From positions 5,642,001-5,706,000 of the forward strand of contig NZ_CP107903.1 in assembly GCF_036013955.1 (NCBI RefSeq): 64,000 bases of DNA. Reading direction: 5' to 3'. Source of the DNA: Streptomyces sp. NBC_00459. Its GTDB lineage: Bacteria > Actinomycetota > Actinomycetes > Streptomycetales > Streptomycetaceae. The notes below the pieces were generated by a model. That model was not told where the DNA came from, did no database searches, and saw only the letters and a list, made by a program, of their open reading frames with translations. Made by a program: the position numbers and the translations under genes. The first letter of the stretch is position 1, and the number at the start of each line of letters is the position of its first letter. This document shows, piece by piece, positions 42,048 to 50,744 of the stretch.

Positions 42048-44102
42048 ATGACGACGCGTGACGAACGTACGGCGAAGGTGAAGGCGAAGAACACGGAGCA
42101 GGCGGAGCAGACGGCCGAAGGAGCAGCCGCGGGAGAAGCCGCGGGAGAAGCCGCTGGTGAGGCTGCGGGGGAGAAGGGCGCCGACGACGGTGTCTCCGAG
42201 TCCGAACGGCTGCTGTTCGGGGGGCCGTTGAGGTACGACATGGGGTGGAACCAGCACCAGGGGTCGTTCCTCGAACTGGGGCTGCGGACCATGGTCGCGC
42301 GGATGCCCCGGCTGATCGGCGCCACCGTCCGGCTCGCCCACCGGGCCGACCCGCGCGCCCTGCGGCGGGTGGCGATCGCCGAGTTGGGCGGGGGAGTGGC
42401 GCAGGCGGTCGGGCTCGTGGCCGTCAACCGGGTGCTCGCCCAGCTGCTCGGCGGCGGGCACACCACCGACCGGCTGCGGGACGCCGTACCGGCGCTGGCC
42501 GTCGTCGCGATCACCGCGCTCGTCGGCGCGCTGTTACGGTCCGCGTCCACCGCCGGCACCGGACGGCTGGAGCCCAAGGTGTACCGGGTGGCGACCGAGG
42601 AGTACCTGGAGCGGGTGGCCCGGGTCGAGTTGGCCGCCGTCGAGGACGAGGAGTTCCACAAGCTGCTCGACTCCGCGCAGTACGGCGCCGAGTCCGCGCG
42701 GCGCATGATCCGGTTCTGCACCTCCGTCATGACCGCGAGCATCGCGCTGGCGGCGGCCGCCGGTGTGCTCACCGTGCTGCATCCGGCCCTTCTCCCGCTC
42801 CTCGTCCTGATGACGCTGCCCAGCGCCTGGAGCGCGCTCACGATCGCCCGCCGGCGATACGTCTCCTTCCACACCTGGGTCCAACACGCCCGCGCGGGGC
42901 AGCTGTTGGGGCGGCTGCTGATCGACGTACAGGCGGCGCCCGAGGTGCGGGTGCACAACATCGGGCCGTTTCTGCTGCGGCACTTCCGGACCATGGCCGA
43001 GACGGGGGAGCGGGAACAGACGCGGCTCGCCTCGCTGGCCGCCCGTACCGGGCTGATCGCCTCCGGGTGGACGGGCATCGCGACGGCCGCCGCGTACGGT
43101 GTGCTCGGGCTGCTGCTGTGGACGGGGGCGATGGATCTGGCCGTCGCCGGTACGGCGGTCATCGCCATCCGGACCGGGTCCGCCAACCTGGAGGCGCTGG
43201 TCGTACAGCTCAACTACCTCTACGAGGAAAGCCTGTTCGTCGCAGACCTGGAGCGGCTGTGCCAGGAGGCGGACCGCAGGCTCATCCCGGACACCGGCCG
43301 CAAACTGCCCGCCCGGGTGGACGCCGTCCGCTTCGAGAACGTCTCCTTCACCTATCCGGGCACGGCCACCGAACCCGCCCTCGACGCGGTCAACGTCACC
43401 ATCCCCACCGGCCGGATCGTCGCGCTGGTCGGCAACAACGGCAGCGGCAAGTCGACCCTGGCCAAGCTGCTGTGCGGGCTGTACGCGCCCGACGCCGGCC
43501 GCATCCTCTGGGACGGGATCGACTCCACCGAGCTCGACCGTACCGACCTCTTCGACCGGGTCGCGGTCGTCGCCCAGGACTTCTACCGCTGGCCCTTCAC
43601 GGCGCGCGTCAACATCGCCATCGGCCGGCCCGACGCCCCGCACGAGGATGAACACCTGCACGCCGCCGCCGAGTACGCGGGCGCCGACGAGACCATCGCC
43701 GGCCTGCCCCGGGGGTGGGACACCCTCCTCGCCCGCGGGTACAAGGGCGGCCACCAGATCTCCGGCGGCCAGTGGCAGCGCCTGGGCATCGCCCGTGCCC
43801 GGCACCGCGACGCCCGCATCCTCGTCGTGGACGAACCGACCAGTGCCCTGGACGCGGAGACCGAGCAGCGCGTCTTCGACCAGATCCGCAGCCTCGCCGC
43901 CGGGGGTCAGACGATCATCCTGATCACCCACCGCCTGCACAGCGTCCGGCACGCGGACGAGATCTACGTCCTGGAGCGGGGCCGCGTCGCCGAACACGGC
44001 ACGTTCGAGGGCCTGTTGAAGGCCGACGGTGACGGACCGGGGCTTTTCCGGCGGATGTACCTCGTGCAGTCGGAGCAGTACCGGCTGGACACCGAGCAGT
44101 GA
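42048..44102 (+). CDS. ABC transporter, fused membrane and ATPase domains
   Basis: Half-transporter of 684 residues. A charged N-terminus with a four-fold AAGE repeat (42128-42175) is followed by a six-helix transmembrane domain (about 100-400) and an ATPase with Walker A GNNGSGKST, a Q-loop, signature ISGGQWQR and Walker B ILVVDEPTSALD. It resembles exporters encoded with lantibiotic or other peptide clusters, but no precursor gene is adjacent. The start is ATG 42048, preceded by AAGGGGG. Codon 163 (42534-42536) is TTA, so bldA may limit its translation. It probably works as a homodimer. Confidence 0.9.
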   Translation: MTTRDERTAKVKAKNTEQAEQTAEGAAAGEAAGEAAGEAAGEKGADDGVSESERLLFGGPLRYDMGWNQHQGSFLELGLRTMVARMPRLIGATVRLAHRADPRALRRVAIAELGGGVAQAVGLVAVNRVLAQLLGGGHTTDRLRDAVPALAVVAITALVGALLRSASTAGTGRLEPKVYRVATEEYLERVARVELAAVEDEEFHKLLDSAQYGAESARRMIRFCTSVMTASIALAAAAGVLTVLHPALLPLLVLMTLPSAWSALTIARRRYVSFHTWVQHARAGQLLGRLLIDVQAAPEVRVHNIGPFLLRHFRTMAETGEREQTRLASLAARTGLIASGWTGIATAAAYGVLGLLLWTGAMDLAVAGTAVIAIRTGSANLEALVVQLNYLYEESLFVADLERLCQEADRRLIPDTGRKLPARVDAVRFENVSFTYPGTATEPALDAVNVTIPTGRIVALVGNNGSGKSTLAKLLCGLYAPDAGRILWDGIDSTELDRTDLFDRVAVVAQDFYRWPFTARVNIAIGRPDAPHEDEHLHAAAEYAGADETIAGLPRGWDTLLARGYKGGHQISGGQWQRLGIARARHRDARILVVDEPTSALDAETEQRVFDQIRSLAAGGQTIILITHRLHSVRHADEIYVLERGRVAEHGTFEGLLKADGDGPGLFRRMYLVQSEQYRLDTEQ

Positions 44103-44302
44103 GCGGGGCCGTAAACCGCATAGTGATCCACTTCACAAGATCGTGACGCAAAGAAAGTAAAGGAAGTGTGCCTCGGAGGCGGGTGGGGCTGGCATGCTCA
44201 TGCGTGGCTACCGAGGGGTAATCGTTCGTGCTCAACCTCCGAACATGAACCCCCGCGCCCCGTCCCGTCATTCGATCCACTCGATTCCGAGGACCCCCAC
44301 GC

Positions 44303-45853
44303 GTGCACAAGCTCACCAGACATGCCCTGCTGGCGTCGGTCACCGTCGCGGCCCTGCTCACCACAGGCTGCTCCGCAAGCTCGCCGACCGAGGCGGACAG
44401 CGCGGGCGCGGCGGCGGCCGAGATCCCCGCCGCCGCCAACACGCCGGACCAACTCGCGGTCGTACAAGCCCCGTTGGGTAACGGCGCCCCCACGGCTGTG
44501 GCAACCCAGAACTCGGCCGAGGAGGGTGCCGGAGCGCGGAAGTCGTCGCTCAAGGTCGCCTCCTACGACAAGAAGAGCGGCCGGGCGGTCATCACCGCGA
44601 AGTCGGTGACCGCACCGGCCGGCGGCAAGGCGACCCCGTCCGCCGCCTCTTCCTCCGAATCCCCTGAGTCGCCCAAGTCCCCCGAGTCCCCCGAATCCTC
44701 TGATCCCACCTCTCCCTCACCCTCCGCGTCGGAGTCAACCGCCGCCCCCGAAGCGCCCGTTGCCGTCGGCGACGTCATCGCCAGCGCCCCCGCTCCCGGT
44801 GCCCCCGACGGACTGCTGGCCGAGGTGACCGAGGTCGTCGGTGAGGCCGCGGACGGCGGAACGGAGGTGGTCACCAAGTCCGCCGAACTCAACTCCGTAC
44901 TCGGTGAGAGCAAGGCCGAGGGCGAGGTCCCGGTGGACCCGTCGACCATCGAGGTCGAGCCGCTCGTCGAGGGCGTGAAGGTCTCCTGGGCCAAGACCGG
45001 TGACCTCACCTTCGGTCCCGAGGGCGCCAGGCTTCCGCTGGGCAGCCTGCGTATCGACGTGGGCGCCGCCATCGCCACGGCCGAGGGCGCTCCCGCCTCG
45101 GCGTCGGCCTCGGTGCAGGGCTTCGTCCAGCTCGCGCCCGAGGTCGCCTTCTCGTACGACGGTTCCGGCAGCGGGACGGGCTCCTCGCCCGGCGGCGCGT
45201 TCCTCGGCCTGACCGGTGACTGGGCCTCGAAGTGGTCACTGAAGGGCCGCGCGGCCGGCACCACCACGACCAACGGCAAGCCCCTGCGCATCCCCTTCGC
45301 GGAACTCCACTCCGACCCCGTCATCTACGCGGGCCCGGTCCCGATCGTCGTCAACCTCGACCTGGTCTGCTACTTCCAGGTCGACGCCGACGGCAAGGTG
45401 ACGGTCGACGTCGAGCAGGACCTCAAGGGTGACTTCCGCGTCGGCGGCACCTTCTCCTGGAGCAAGGGCTGGCAGTCGGTCAGCGAGTCCGAGATGACCG
45501 GCACGCCGCTGGACGTCAACGTCACGGCGAACGGTGACGTCAAGGCGTCCCTGGGCGCCGAGGCCTCGATCGGCCTGTACGGCACCGTCGGTGTCAGCGC
45601 CGACCTCGCCCCGTACCTCCGCGTGGAGGCGGACGCCGCAGCAGGCGGATCGAGCGACGGCACGGGCTCGGCGAGCGGCTCCTGGGCCCTGTACGGCGGC
45701 ATCGACCTCTCCGGCGCCCTCCAGCTCCAGCTGACCATCTTCGGCACACCGATCTTCCAGACCCGCATTCCGCTGGGCGAACTCCACAAGGAGTGGCCAC
45801 TGGCGAAGGGCGAGGCGTCGACATCGACGCCTGCGGTGAAACCGGCGGCCTGA
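44303..45853 (+). CDS. Secreted lipoprotein of unknown function
   Basis: Exported protein of 516 residues. It begins MHKLTRHALLASVTVAALLTTGC with a lipobox LTTGC (Cys 23), so it should be lipid-anchored outside the membrane. Residues 30-160 are low-complexity (Ala/Ser/Pro, with SPESPKSPESPESS repeats). The rest is a beta-rich domain with alternating Gly/Asp/Val segments (VGVSADLAPYLRVEADAAAGGSSDG) and no family I recognise. Start GTG 44303 with GAGG about 13 bases upstream. The 200-bp region between it and the ABC gene is AT-rich in part and probably carries its promoter. Confidence 0.85.
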   Translation: MHKLTRHALLASVTVAALLTTGCSASSPTEADSAGAAAAEIPAAANTPDQLAVVQAPLGNGAPTAVATQNSAEEGAGARKSSLKVASYDKKSGRAVITAKSVTAPAGGKATPSAASSSESPESPKSPESPESSDPTSPSPSASESTAAPEAPVAVGDVIASAPAPGAPDGLLAEVTEVVGEAADGGTEVVTKSAELNSVLGESKAEGEVPVDPSTIEVEPLVEGVKVSWAKTGDLTFGPEGARLPLGSLRIDVGAAIATAEGAPASASASVQGFVQLAPEVAFSYDGSGSGTGSSPGGAFLGLTGDWASKWSLKGRAAGTTTTNGKPLRIPFAELHSDPVIYAGPVPIVVNLDLVCYFQVDADGKVTVDVEQDLKGDFRVGGTFSWSKGWQSVSESEMTGTPLDVNVTANGDVKASLGAEASIGLYGTVGVSADLAPYLRVEADAAAGGSSDGTGSASGSWALYGGIDLSGALQLQLTIFGTPIFQTRIPLGELHKEWPLAKGEASTSTPAVKPAA

Positions 45854-46058
45854 CGTACGGCGGACTGACCTGCGCCGAGGGGTGTTTCCGTCCTGCACCG
45901 GGCGGAAGCGCCCCTCGGCTGTGTTTCGGCCGTGCGTTCCTGCCCCCCCAGTTGTCGGCTCGCCCCATCGCTGGCGGGCGAGGATGCGCCGGGCGTCGAG
46001 CAGCAGCAGCCGACCGCCGTTGTGGATCTGGCCGGACATCCAGCCTCAGAACCGGGCC

Positions 46059-46886
46059 TCAGGCCCGCTGAGGCACACGCATCCCGGCACGCACCCGCGC
46101 GGCGAGTTCGCGCACGGTCGGATCGGGACGGCGTACCGACGGCCCGGAAACCTCCGACCCGCTCCCGGCTCGGTCCCGGCAGCCCCGGCAGAGCCCACCG
46201 GGCAACGCTTCCGGCCGCCCCGGGACCCCGCAGTCGGTGCACTCCATCAGCAGATTGCGCCGGGGACCGGGAGCCGGTGCCACGACGGTCCGCTCGGGCG
46301 GCATCTTGTCGACCAGCCGCCGCTGGACGAACGCCCGGGGTGAGTGGACGTGGTCCGGAAGTCCGGCGACGAGGGCATGGGTGATGTGCTCGGGCGTCGC
46401 GCCCCGGGCCATCCAGTCGGCGGCCGGCTGTTCCAGGGCGGCGCAGTCGGCGGCGGACAGGGCGAGGCGGGGCTCCTGGAGACCGAGTCGGGCGAGGGTG
46501 TCGTATGCGACGGAGGGGCCCGAACTCCGTTCGAGGCATGGCGAGTTGGCGGTACGGGGCGGTACGGCGCCGGAGGATTCCGGGTCTTCGTCGGCTTCCG
46601 GAGGTTCCTGGGCGTCGGTCTCCTGGGAGTCGGGCGCGCCCGATGTTGCCCTGGGCGTCTCGGCGGTCGCGTCACCTTTGAGGAAGGTGGCCCACCATTC
46701 GTTGTCACGTGCGGTACGCGACCAGTACGTGTGGACGACCCACCGGCTGCCGCTCACTCCCTCACCGGGCGGGATGCTCTGGCGCACCCGGCGCAGATGT
46801 CCGGCCACGCCGAGTTCGTTGAGGGTGGTGCGCACGGCGGCCTGGCCGTAGAGGGGCTGGGCCTTGGCAATGGTCTTGGCGTCCAT
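46059..46886 (-). CDS. Helix-turn-helix (MarR-like) accessory regulator, N-terminus interrupted by TAG
   Basis: Protein of 275 residues from ATG 46886. The N-terminal region (MDAKTIAKAQPLYGQAAVRTTLNELGVAGHLRRVRQ) is a winged-helix-like fold seen in a Streptomyces family annotated as MarR-type, and the C-terminus has a CxxC-x-C zinc-ribbon-like stretch (ECTDCGVPG, GLCRGCRDR). Family members start about 30 residues earlier. In this gene the same frame continues upstream (DFDHLPARAAYLASLLDRL) to a TAG at 46977-46979, beyond which MAKPGYGKRSAPD and a GTG start at 47075 with AGGAG follow. So the gene looks cut by a nonsense codon, and the ATG 46886 start has no ribosome site. Confidence 0.65.
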   Translation of the reverse strand: MDAKTIAKAQPLYGQAAVRTTLNELGVAGHLRRVRQSIPPGEGVSGSRWVVHTYWSRTARDNEWWATFLKGDATAETPRATSGAPDSQETDAQEPPEADEDPESSGAVPPRTANSPCLERSSGPSVAYDTLARLGLQEPRLALSAADCAALEQPAADWMARGATPEHITHALVAGLPDHVHSPRAFVQRRLVDKMPPERTVVAPAPGPRRNLLMECTDCGVPGRPEALPGGLCRGCRDRAGSGSEVSGPSVRRPDPTVRELAARVRAGMRVPQRA

Positions 46887-47074
46887 GGCCGCGTTCTCGC
46901 AGAGCCGGTCGAGGAGGCTCGCCAGATAGGCGGCGCGGGCCGGGAGGTGATCGAAGTCGCCCTTCCGGGGCGGCGACTAGTCCGGGGCGGAGCGCTTGCC
47001 GTAGCCGGGTTTGGCCATGGGATGGGCTTGGGCTGCGGGGGCGGGCAGGGCAGCGATAAAGTCGTCGTACGCCA

Positions 47075-47142
47075 CGAGATCTCCTACGAGGATCTTGTTG
47101 GTCAGACCCCGGCGGGTGTTGGTAGCACCCGGCCGGGGTTGT
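47075..47142. terminator. Strong GC hairpin upstream of the accessory regulator
   Basis: ACCCCGGCGGGTG and CACCCGGCCGGGGT (about 47105-47140) pair with one bulge around TTGGTAG and are followed by TTGTTTGTTG on the + strand. It could act as a + strand terminator or as a 5' leader structure of the minus-strand gene beginning at 47075. Confidence 0.5.
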
Positions 47143-47293
47143 TTGTTGTCGCGAACGCTAGACCGTCACCACGGCACGTCGCAAGCCGGTCACGAAAAGT
47201 CATATGCGCTGGTATGGGTGCCAGTTGAGGCGCCGGTGGGACCGGGGGAGGGTGGGAGGGTGGGTTGAACTTACCGCCCATTCCATACAAAAA

Positions 47294-47335
47294 GAGCTCG
47301 GATCTCGGCACCCGGAGCTTGGGGCTCAGGCTTCG
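47294..47335 (+). repeat. Dispersed element, copy A
   Basis: Shares GCTCGGATCTCGGC and the GGGCTCAGG-TTCGCTG part with copy C at 48334-48400. Reversed, it resembles copies B and D. Copies A to D bracket the two small gene units in 47.2-48.9 kb. Confidence 0.55.
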
Positions 47336-47397
47336 CTGGATTGCGGGTGCGAGGGGTCGATGGAGGGTGGGGGCGGGCATCGATTCGGGCCCGGCAA

Positions 47398-47448
47398 CTC
47401 GGACCCTGAAGCCCGAGCCCCGAACTCAGCTCCACTTCTCACCGAGTG
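47398..47448 (-). repeat. Dispersed element, copy B
   Basis: Shares the exact 17-mer CGAGCCCCGAACTCAGC (47414-47430) with copy D at 48845-48861, within a stretch of about 50 bp that is alike at roughly three quarters of positions. Confidence 0.6.
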
Positions 47449-47490
47449 CACTGGGCGGAGCCACCCCTGTTTCCCTGCAAAAGTGCGCTC

Positions 47491-48307
47491 ATGCCGACCG
47501 GCCGAATCGACTTCTCCGACCTTCCCGCCGATGCCCAAGGCTCCGTACTCACCCGCACCGGCCCGCTCCTGAGTGCCCAAACCGTGCCTGCCGTCCGGTT
47601 TCAACTCCGCCATCGCCGCGCGCCTGACGACCGAGAAGGGCGAGGTATACGTCAAGGGGTTGCCCGTGGATCACCCCAGGGCATGGACGCAGCAGCGAGA
47701 GGCGGCCGTCGGCCCGTCCGTGAGCGGCATTTCTCCCCGCGTGCGATGGCATCTCCAGGCCGGCGGATGGGACCTCGTCGGCTTCGACGCACTCGACGGC
47801 CGCCACGCCGACTACACGCCAGGTTCTGACGACCTCCCACTCGTCGCGGCGACTCTGGAACGGCTGGCCGGGCTGCGCGCGCCAAACGACGTGGAACTCA
47901 AGGAGGCCGCCCACCGGTTGCGTGAGCACGCACCTGCCGCAGCTCTCGCGCACTTCGCCGGAGACACCCTCTGCCACACCGACCCGAACCCCGCCAACGT
48001 CATCATCGGCCAGCGGCAGGCGTGGCTCGTCGACTGGGCGTGGGCCACCCGAGGCGCGCCGTGGCTGGACGCCGGGTACTGGGTCGTGTGGCTGATCGCC
48101 GGGGGCGGCCACACTCCCGAGAGCGCCGAGCAAGGGGCTTCCCTCATCCCCGCCTTCCGCGAGGCACCCGAGGCCGGGCTGAACGCGTTCGCGGCGGCCA
48201 ACGAAAGCGTCTGGACCCAGATCGCGGAGGAGTCGCCCAACTCCTGGACCCATGGAGCCTGTACGGCCGCCAAGTTGTGGGCAGCCCACCGCGTACGGAT
48301 GCCCTGA
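47491..48307 (+). pseudogene. Aminoglycoside-phosphotransferase-like kinase, apparent frameshift
   Basis: The main frame carries the kinase signature LCHTDPNPANVII and the metal Asp in WLVDWAWATRG, and spans the C-terminal part of the APH/choline-kinase-like fold. The family's N-terminus MPTGRIDFSDLPADAQGSVLTRTGPL, from ATG 47491, is in the frame one base earlier. They join if one base is removed around 47583-47597, just before GFNSAIAARLTT. A GTG in the main frame at 47573 has no ribosome site. It is an enzyme fragment or a sequence error; intact relatives are cytoplasmic kinases of unknown substrate. Confidence 0.7.
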
Positions 48308-48333
48308 CTGACTACACGCGCCCTGACAAAAGG

Positions 48334-48400
48334 AGGCTCGGATCTCGGATCTCGGATCTCGGATCTCGGCGCCCGAAGCTCAGGGCTCAGGGATTCGCTG
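48334..48400 (+). repeat. Dispersed element, copy C, with (CGGATCT)x4 minisatellite
   Basis: Four exact CGGATCT units (48339-48366) are followed by the CGGCGCCCG-AGCT-GGGCTCAGG part shared with copy A. The copy-number array is a likely site of length variation between strains. Confidence 0.75.
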
Positions 48401-48429
48401 TCACGGGACACATTGTCCTGTGTCAGCTT

Positions 48430-48693
48430 TCACTCGGGCGTGTCGTGGCTGATGAGGGAGTCCCGGCAGCTGATTCGTTTGCAGTTTCCCTGCGGGCCGC
48501 CGGGCTGGAAGTCGGGGCACGGGCAGGCCAGACAGGGGATGGTGTCTTTGCGGTCGGGCTCCCAGCCGTTCTTCGCCAGTCGCGCTCGGGCGGTTTCCCG
48601 GATACCGCGCAATTGATCGTCGAATCTGCGGAAGTCGGCCTCGTTCTCCTCGAAAGCCTTCTTCTGGGCGTCTGTCACGTCGTACTGCTGCAT
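48430..48693 (-). CDS. Small Cys-rich protein
   Basis: Protein of 87 residues that I do not recognise. The first half is helical and charged (MQQYDVTDAQKKAFEENEADFRRFDDQLRGIRE). The second half carries five Cys in the order C-x2-C-x-C, then C-x4-C (PCLACPCPDF, NCKRISCRD), which could bind zinc or an iron-sulfur cluster. ATG 48693 follows GGGAGGG by 4-5 bases, a strong site. It lies between repeat copies C and D and downstream of the HD-domain gene on the same strand. Confidence 0.75.
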   Translation of the reverse strand: MQQYDVTDAQKKAFEENEADFRRFDDQLRGIRETARARLAKNGWEPDRKDTIPCLACPCPDFQPGGPQGNCKRISCRDSLISHDTPE

Positions 48694-48827
48694 GTTGCCC
48701 TCCCGAGGTGGAGGTGGCGGCGAGGAGTGTCTCGCCCCTACGCCCACGATGGCCCGGCGGGCGCCTGTCCGCACGTCGAGCGCGAGGGGAGGGGAGGGGC
48801 TCAAGGGGCGCGATCCACTCCATTGGA

Positions 48828-48878
48828 ACTCGGGCCCCGACCTTCGAGCCCCGAACTCAGCCCCGTTCCTCCCCGAGC
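48828..48878 (-). repeat. Dispersed element, copy D
   Basis: Carries the 17-mer CGAGCCCCGAACTCAGC at 48845-48861 shared with copy B. Its right end overlaps the last codons of the HD-domain gene. Confidence 0.55.
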
Positions 48879-49438
48879 GCCGCGCGCAGCCAGTCCAAGG
48901 ACCCCGTAGCGAGCACCGCATCGGCGAGTTCGTTGGCCGACTTGGTGGTGAGCCGGGCGCGGCTGTTGTCGATCCAGCGCTGGGCGTTCTCGTAGCCCTG
49001 GGCCTTGTACTCGATGCCCTGGATCATGCACTCCAGTTTGTCGGCGTCCCGGGCGCAGATCGCTTCGGTGGATTCCTTGGCCTCGTACTCCGCGACGATC
49101 TCGCGCACGGCGGAAGCCAGGATCTCGGGCATACCGGCGACCTGGTCGGCGGTGACGGCCTCCGGGTCCGCACCGGGGGCGTACTTCTTGCCGAGGTGGT
49201 TCACATCGCCGGTACGGGTCTCCTGGGAGTCGTGCCAGACCGCGAGGTAGGCGGCGCGTGCGGGGTCGGCGCCTTCGAGTTTCGCGATGATCGACGCGAG
49301 AAGAGCGGTGCGCCAGGAGTGCTCGGCCACCGACTCCGGGTCGCGTACGCCGGCCATCCACCAGCCGGTGCGCTTTGTCTGTTTCAGGGTCCCCGCCTCG
49401 TACAGGAAGCGCGCCACCGCGGACAGGTCTTCAGCCAC
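48857..49438 (-). CDS. HD-domain phosphohydrolase (YfbR/HDDC2-like)
   Basis: Metal-dependent hydrolase of 193 residues with the HD set: His in VAEHSWR, the adjacent HD in VWHDSQETRTGD, and Asp in RDADKLECMIQG. YfbR and HDDC2 relatives remove phosphate from deoxynucleoside monophosphates. The start is ATG 49438. It lies 13 bp after the XRE regulator of the graspetide cluster on the same strand, so the two may be cotranscribed. Confidence 0.9.
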   Translation of the reverse strand: MAEDLSAVARFLYEAGTLKQTKRTGWWMAGVRDPESVAEHSWRTALLASIIAKLEGADPARAAYLAVWHDSQETRTGDVNHLGKKYAPGADPEAVTADQVAGMPEILASAVREIVAEYEAKESTEAICARDADKLECMIQGIEYKAQGYENAQRWIDNSRARLTTKSANELADAVLATGSLDWLRAALGEERG

Positions 49439-49451
49439 CGTTGGGCTCCTC

Positions 49452-50570
49452 TCACGCCTCGGCGAGGCGGATCGCGTACCGGATGCTCTCCAACTCCCGG
49501 CGCCCGCGCGCCGACAGTTCCCGGCTATCCAACATCACGGGCAGCCGGTCGCGCAGGGCACGGCCCGCCGCACCGGATCGCAGCAGGTTGGGACGGACCT
49601 GGAGCAGGGACCACACGGAGTGGATGTTGAGATCGACGTAGCCGTGATGCGGCGCGAGCCCCTGCGTGAGGTGAGTGAGCAGTTTGTCGCCCGGCCATGG
49701 TCCGGGGGCGCGGGCGGCGATGAAGTCGTCGCTCAACTCCAGGTGGGCGGTCTCGCCGATCCAGTAGGCCCAGTAGTTCAGGTTCGCGGCCTCACCGGCG
49801 TCGTCGTCGGCGAGGGCGGTGTCGATGAAGTGGCTCATGCGGTCCCGGTCTCCGCGCCGGGCCGAAACGGCGGCGACAGAACGGGAGTTGAGCCACCTGG
49901 TGAGCCAGTCGCCGGGGCGTTCGGCGGCCTGCTGATGGGCGAGCCAGTCCGTCGTGTCGGGCTGGTCGTCGTACCCGGAGAGGTACAGCGCCTGGCGGCG
50001 GAGGAGGAACTGACCTTCGCAACGAGCCTGCTCCGCAGTGCGCCGCATCTGGGTGAAGAAGTGCGTCCGCTCGGAGGCCGACAGCTCCGGCCCGGCCGGC
50101 GCGGGTCCTCGGCGCCTGCGGGGCACGGCGGGCAGGTCACGGACGGGCTGGGGTGGTACGTGGTTGAGGGGCCACGCAAGCACCTCGACGAGATCGCGCT
50201 GCATCACCCAGGCCCCGAGCGGGCTGTTCTCGACTCCGGTGGCCTCTGCGTCGAGGGCGCCCGCGAGGAGTACGTCTGCTTCAAGGGCACGGTCGAGGGC
50301 TTGGAGAAGCGCAGGTACGGTGCCCATCTGCATGAGTCGGTGCCGGTGCGCGAGCATCTGTCCGACCGGTACGGCAGTCAGCGGGCGTCGGCCGGACTCC
50401 CACCCTGCGATCGTGTCCGCTGACACCCGTAGCTGCTCAGCCGTTTCCTCCTGGGTGAGGCCCAGCTGCTCGCGTATGACCCGGAAGACGTACCCGGAAA
50501 TGACGCCTGTTCGCGGGCGTCCGGGTGTTCCCTGACCACCGGTCAGGGTTTGTCGCGAACTCGACCGCAT
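49452..50570 (-). CDS. XRE-family regulator divergent to the graspetide cluster
   Basis: Regulator of about 372 residues. After a basic 25-residue start comes a helix-turn-helix (VIREQLGLTQEETAEQLRVSADTIAGWESGRR) and a long helical domain (about 90-370) of the type encoded beside many Streptomyces HATPase/RiPP units. ATG 50570 is preferred, though no strong ribosome site is seen and ATG 50582 is possible. It is divergent from the HATPase and RiPP genes (174-bp gap). A palindrome CCCTGACC-ACC-GGTCAGGG at 50530-50548 lies just inside its coding start and could be its own operator. Confidence 0.88.
   Translation of the reverse strand: MRSSSRQTLTGGQGTPGRPRTGVISGYVFRVIREQLGLTQEETAEQLRVSADTIAGWESGRRPLTAVPVGQMLAHRHRLMQMGTVPALLQALDRALEADVLLAGALDAEATGVENSPLGAWVMQRDLVEVLAWPLNHVPPQPVRDLPAVPRRRRGPAPAGPELSASERTHFFTQMRRTAEQARCEGQFLLRRQALYLSGYDDQPDTTDWLAHQQAAERPGDWLTRWLNSRSVAAVSARRGDRDRMSHFIDTALADDDAGEAANLNYWAYWIGETAHLELSDDFIAARAPGPWPGDKLLTHLTQGLAPHHGYVDLNIHSVWSLLQVRPNLLRSGAAGRALRDRLPVMLDSRELSARGRRELESIRYAIRLAEA
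50530..50548. promoter_or_regulatory. Palindrome at the start of the XRE regulator gene
   Basis: CCCTGACC and GGTCAGGG are perfect 8-bp arms around ACC, within codons 8-14 of the XRE gene as annotated. Its position suggests autoregulation, or a start codon further downstream. Confidence 0.5.
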
Positions 50571-50744
50571 ACACAGCCCCATTCCCGTGTGTTCGCAGCA
50601 AACCACTTGTACTCGCGGTCACTTCAAGCAGTGATCACGACTCTCTACCGTCTTATGCATCACCGGATGAGCCTAGTGGGGCAGCAGCCCTGGGGGTCGG
50701 TGACAAGGCCACACGGAACGCGAGCACCCCCGAGGGACGCGACG

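Larger units (their letters stand above)
47076..47490. other. Gene-free region with dispersed repeat copies A and B
   Basis: 415 bp with the hairpin above and two inversely oriented copies of a dispersed element (A near 47294-47335, B near 47398-47445). No coding sequence could be supported. Confidence 0.5.
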
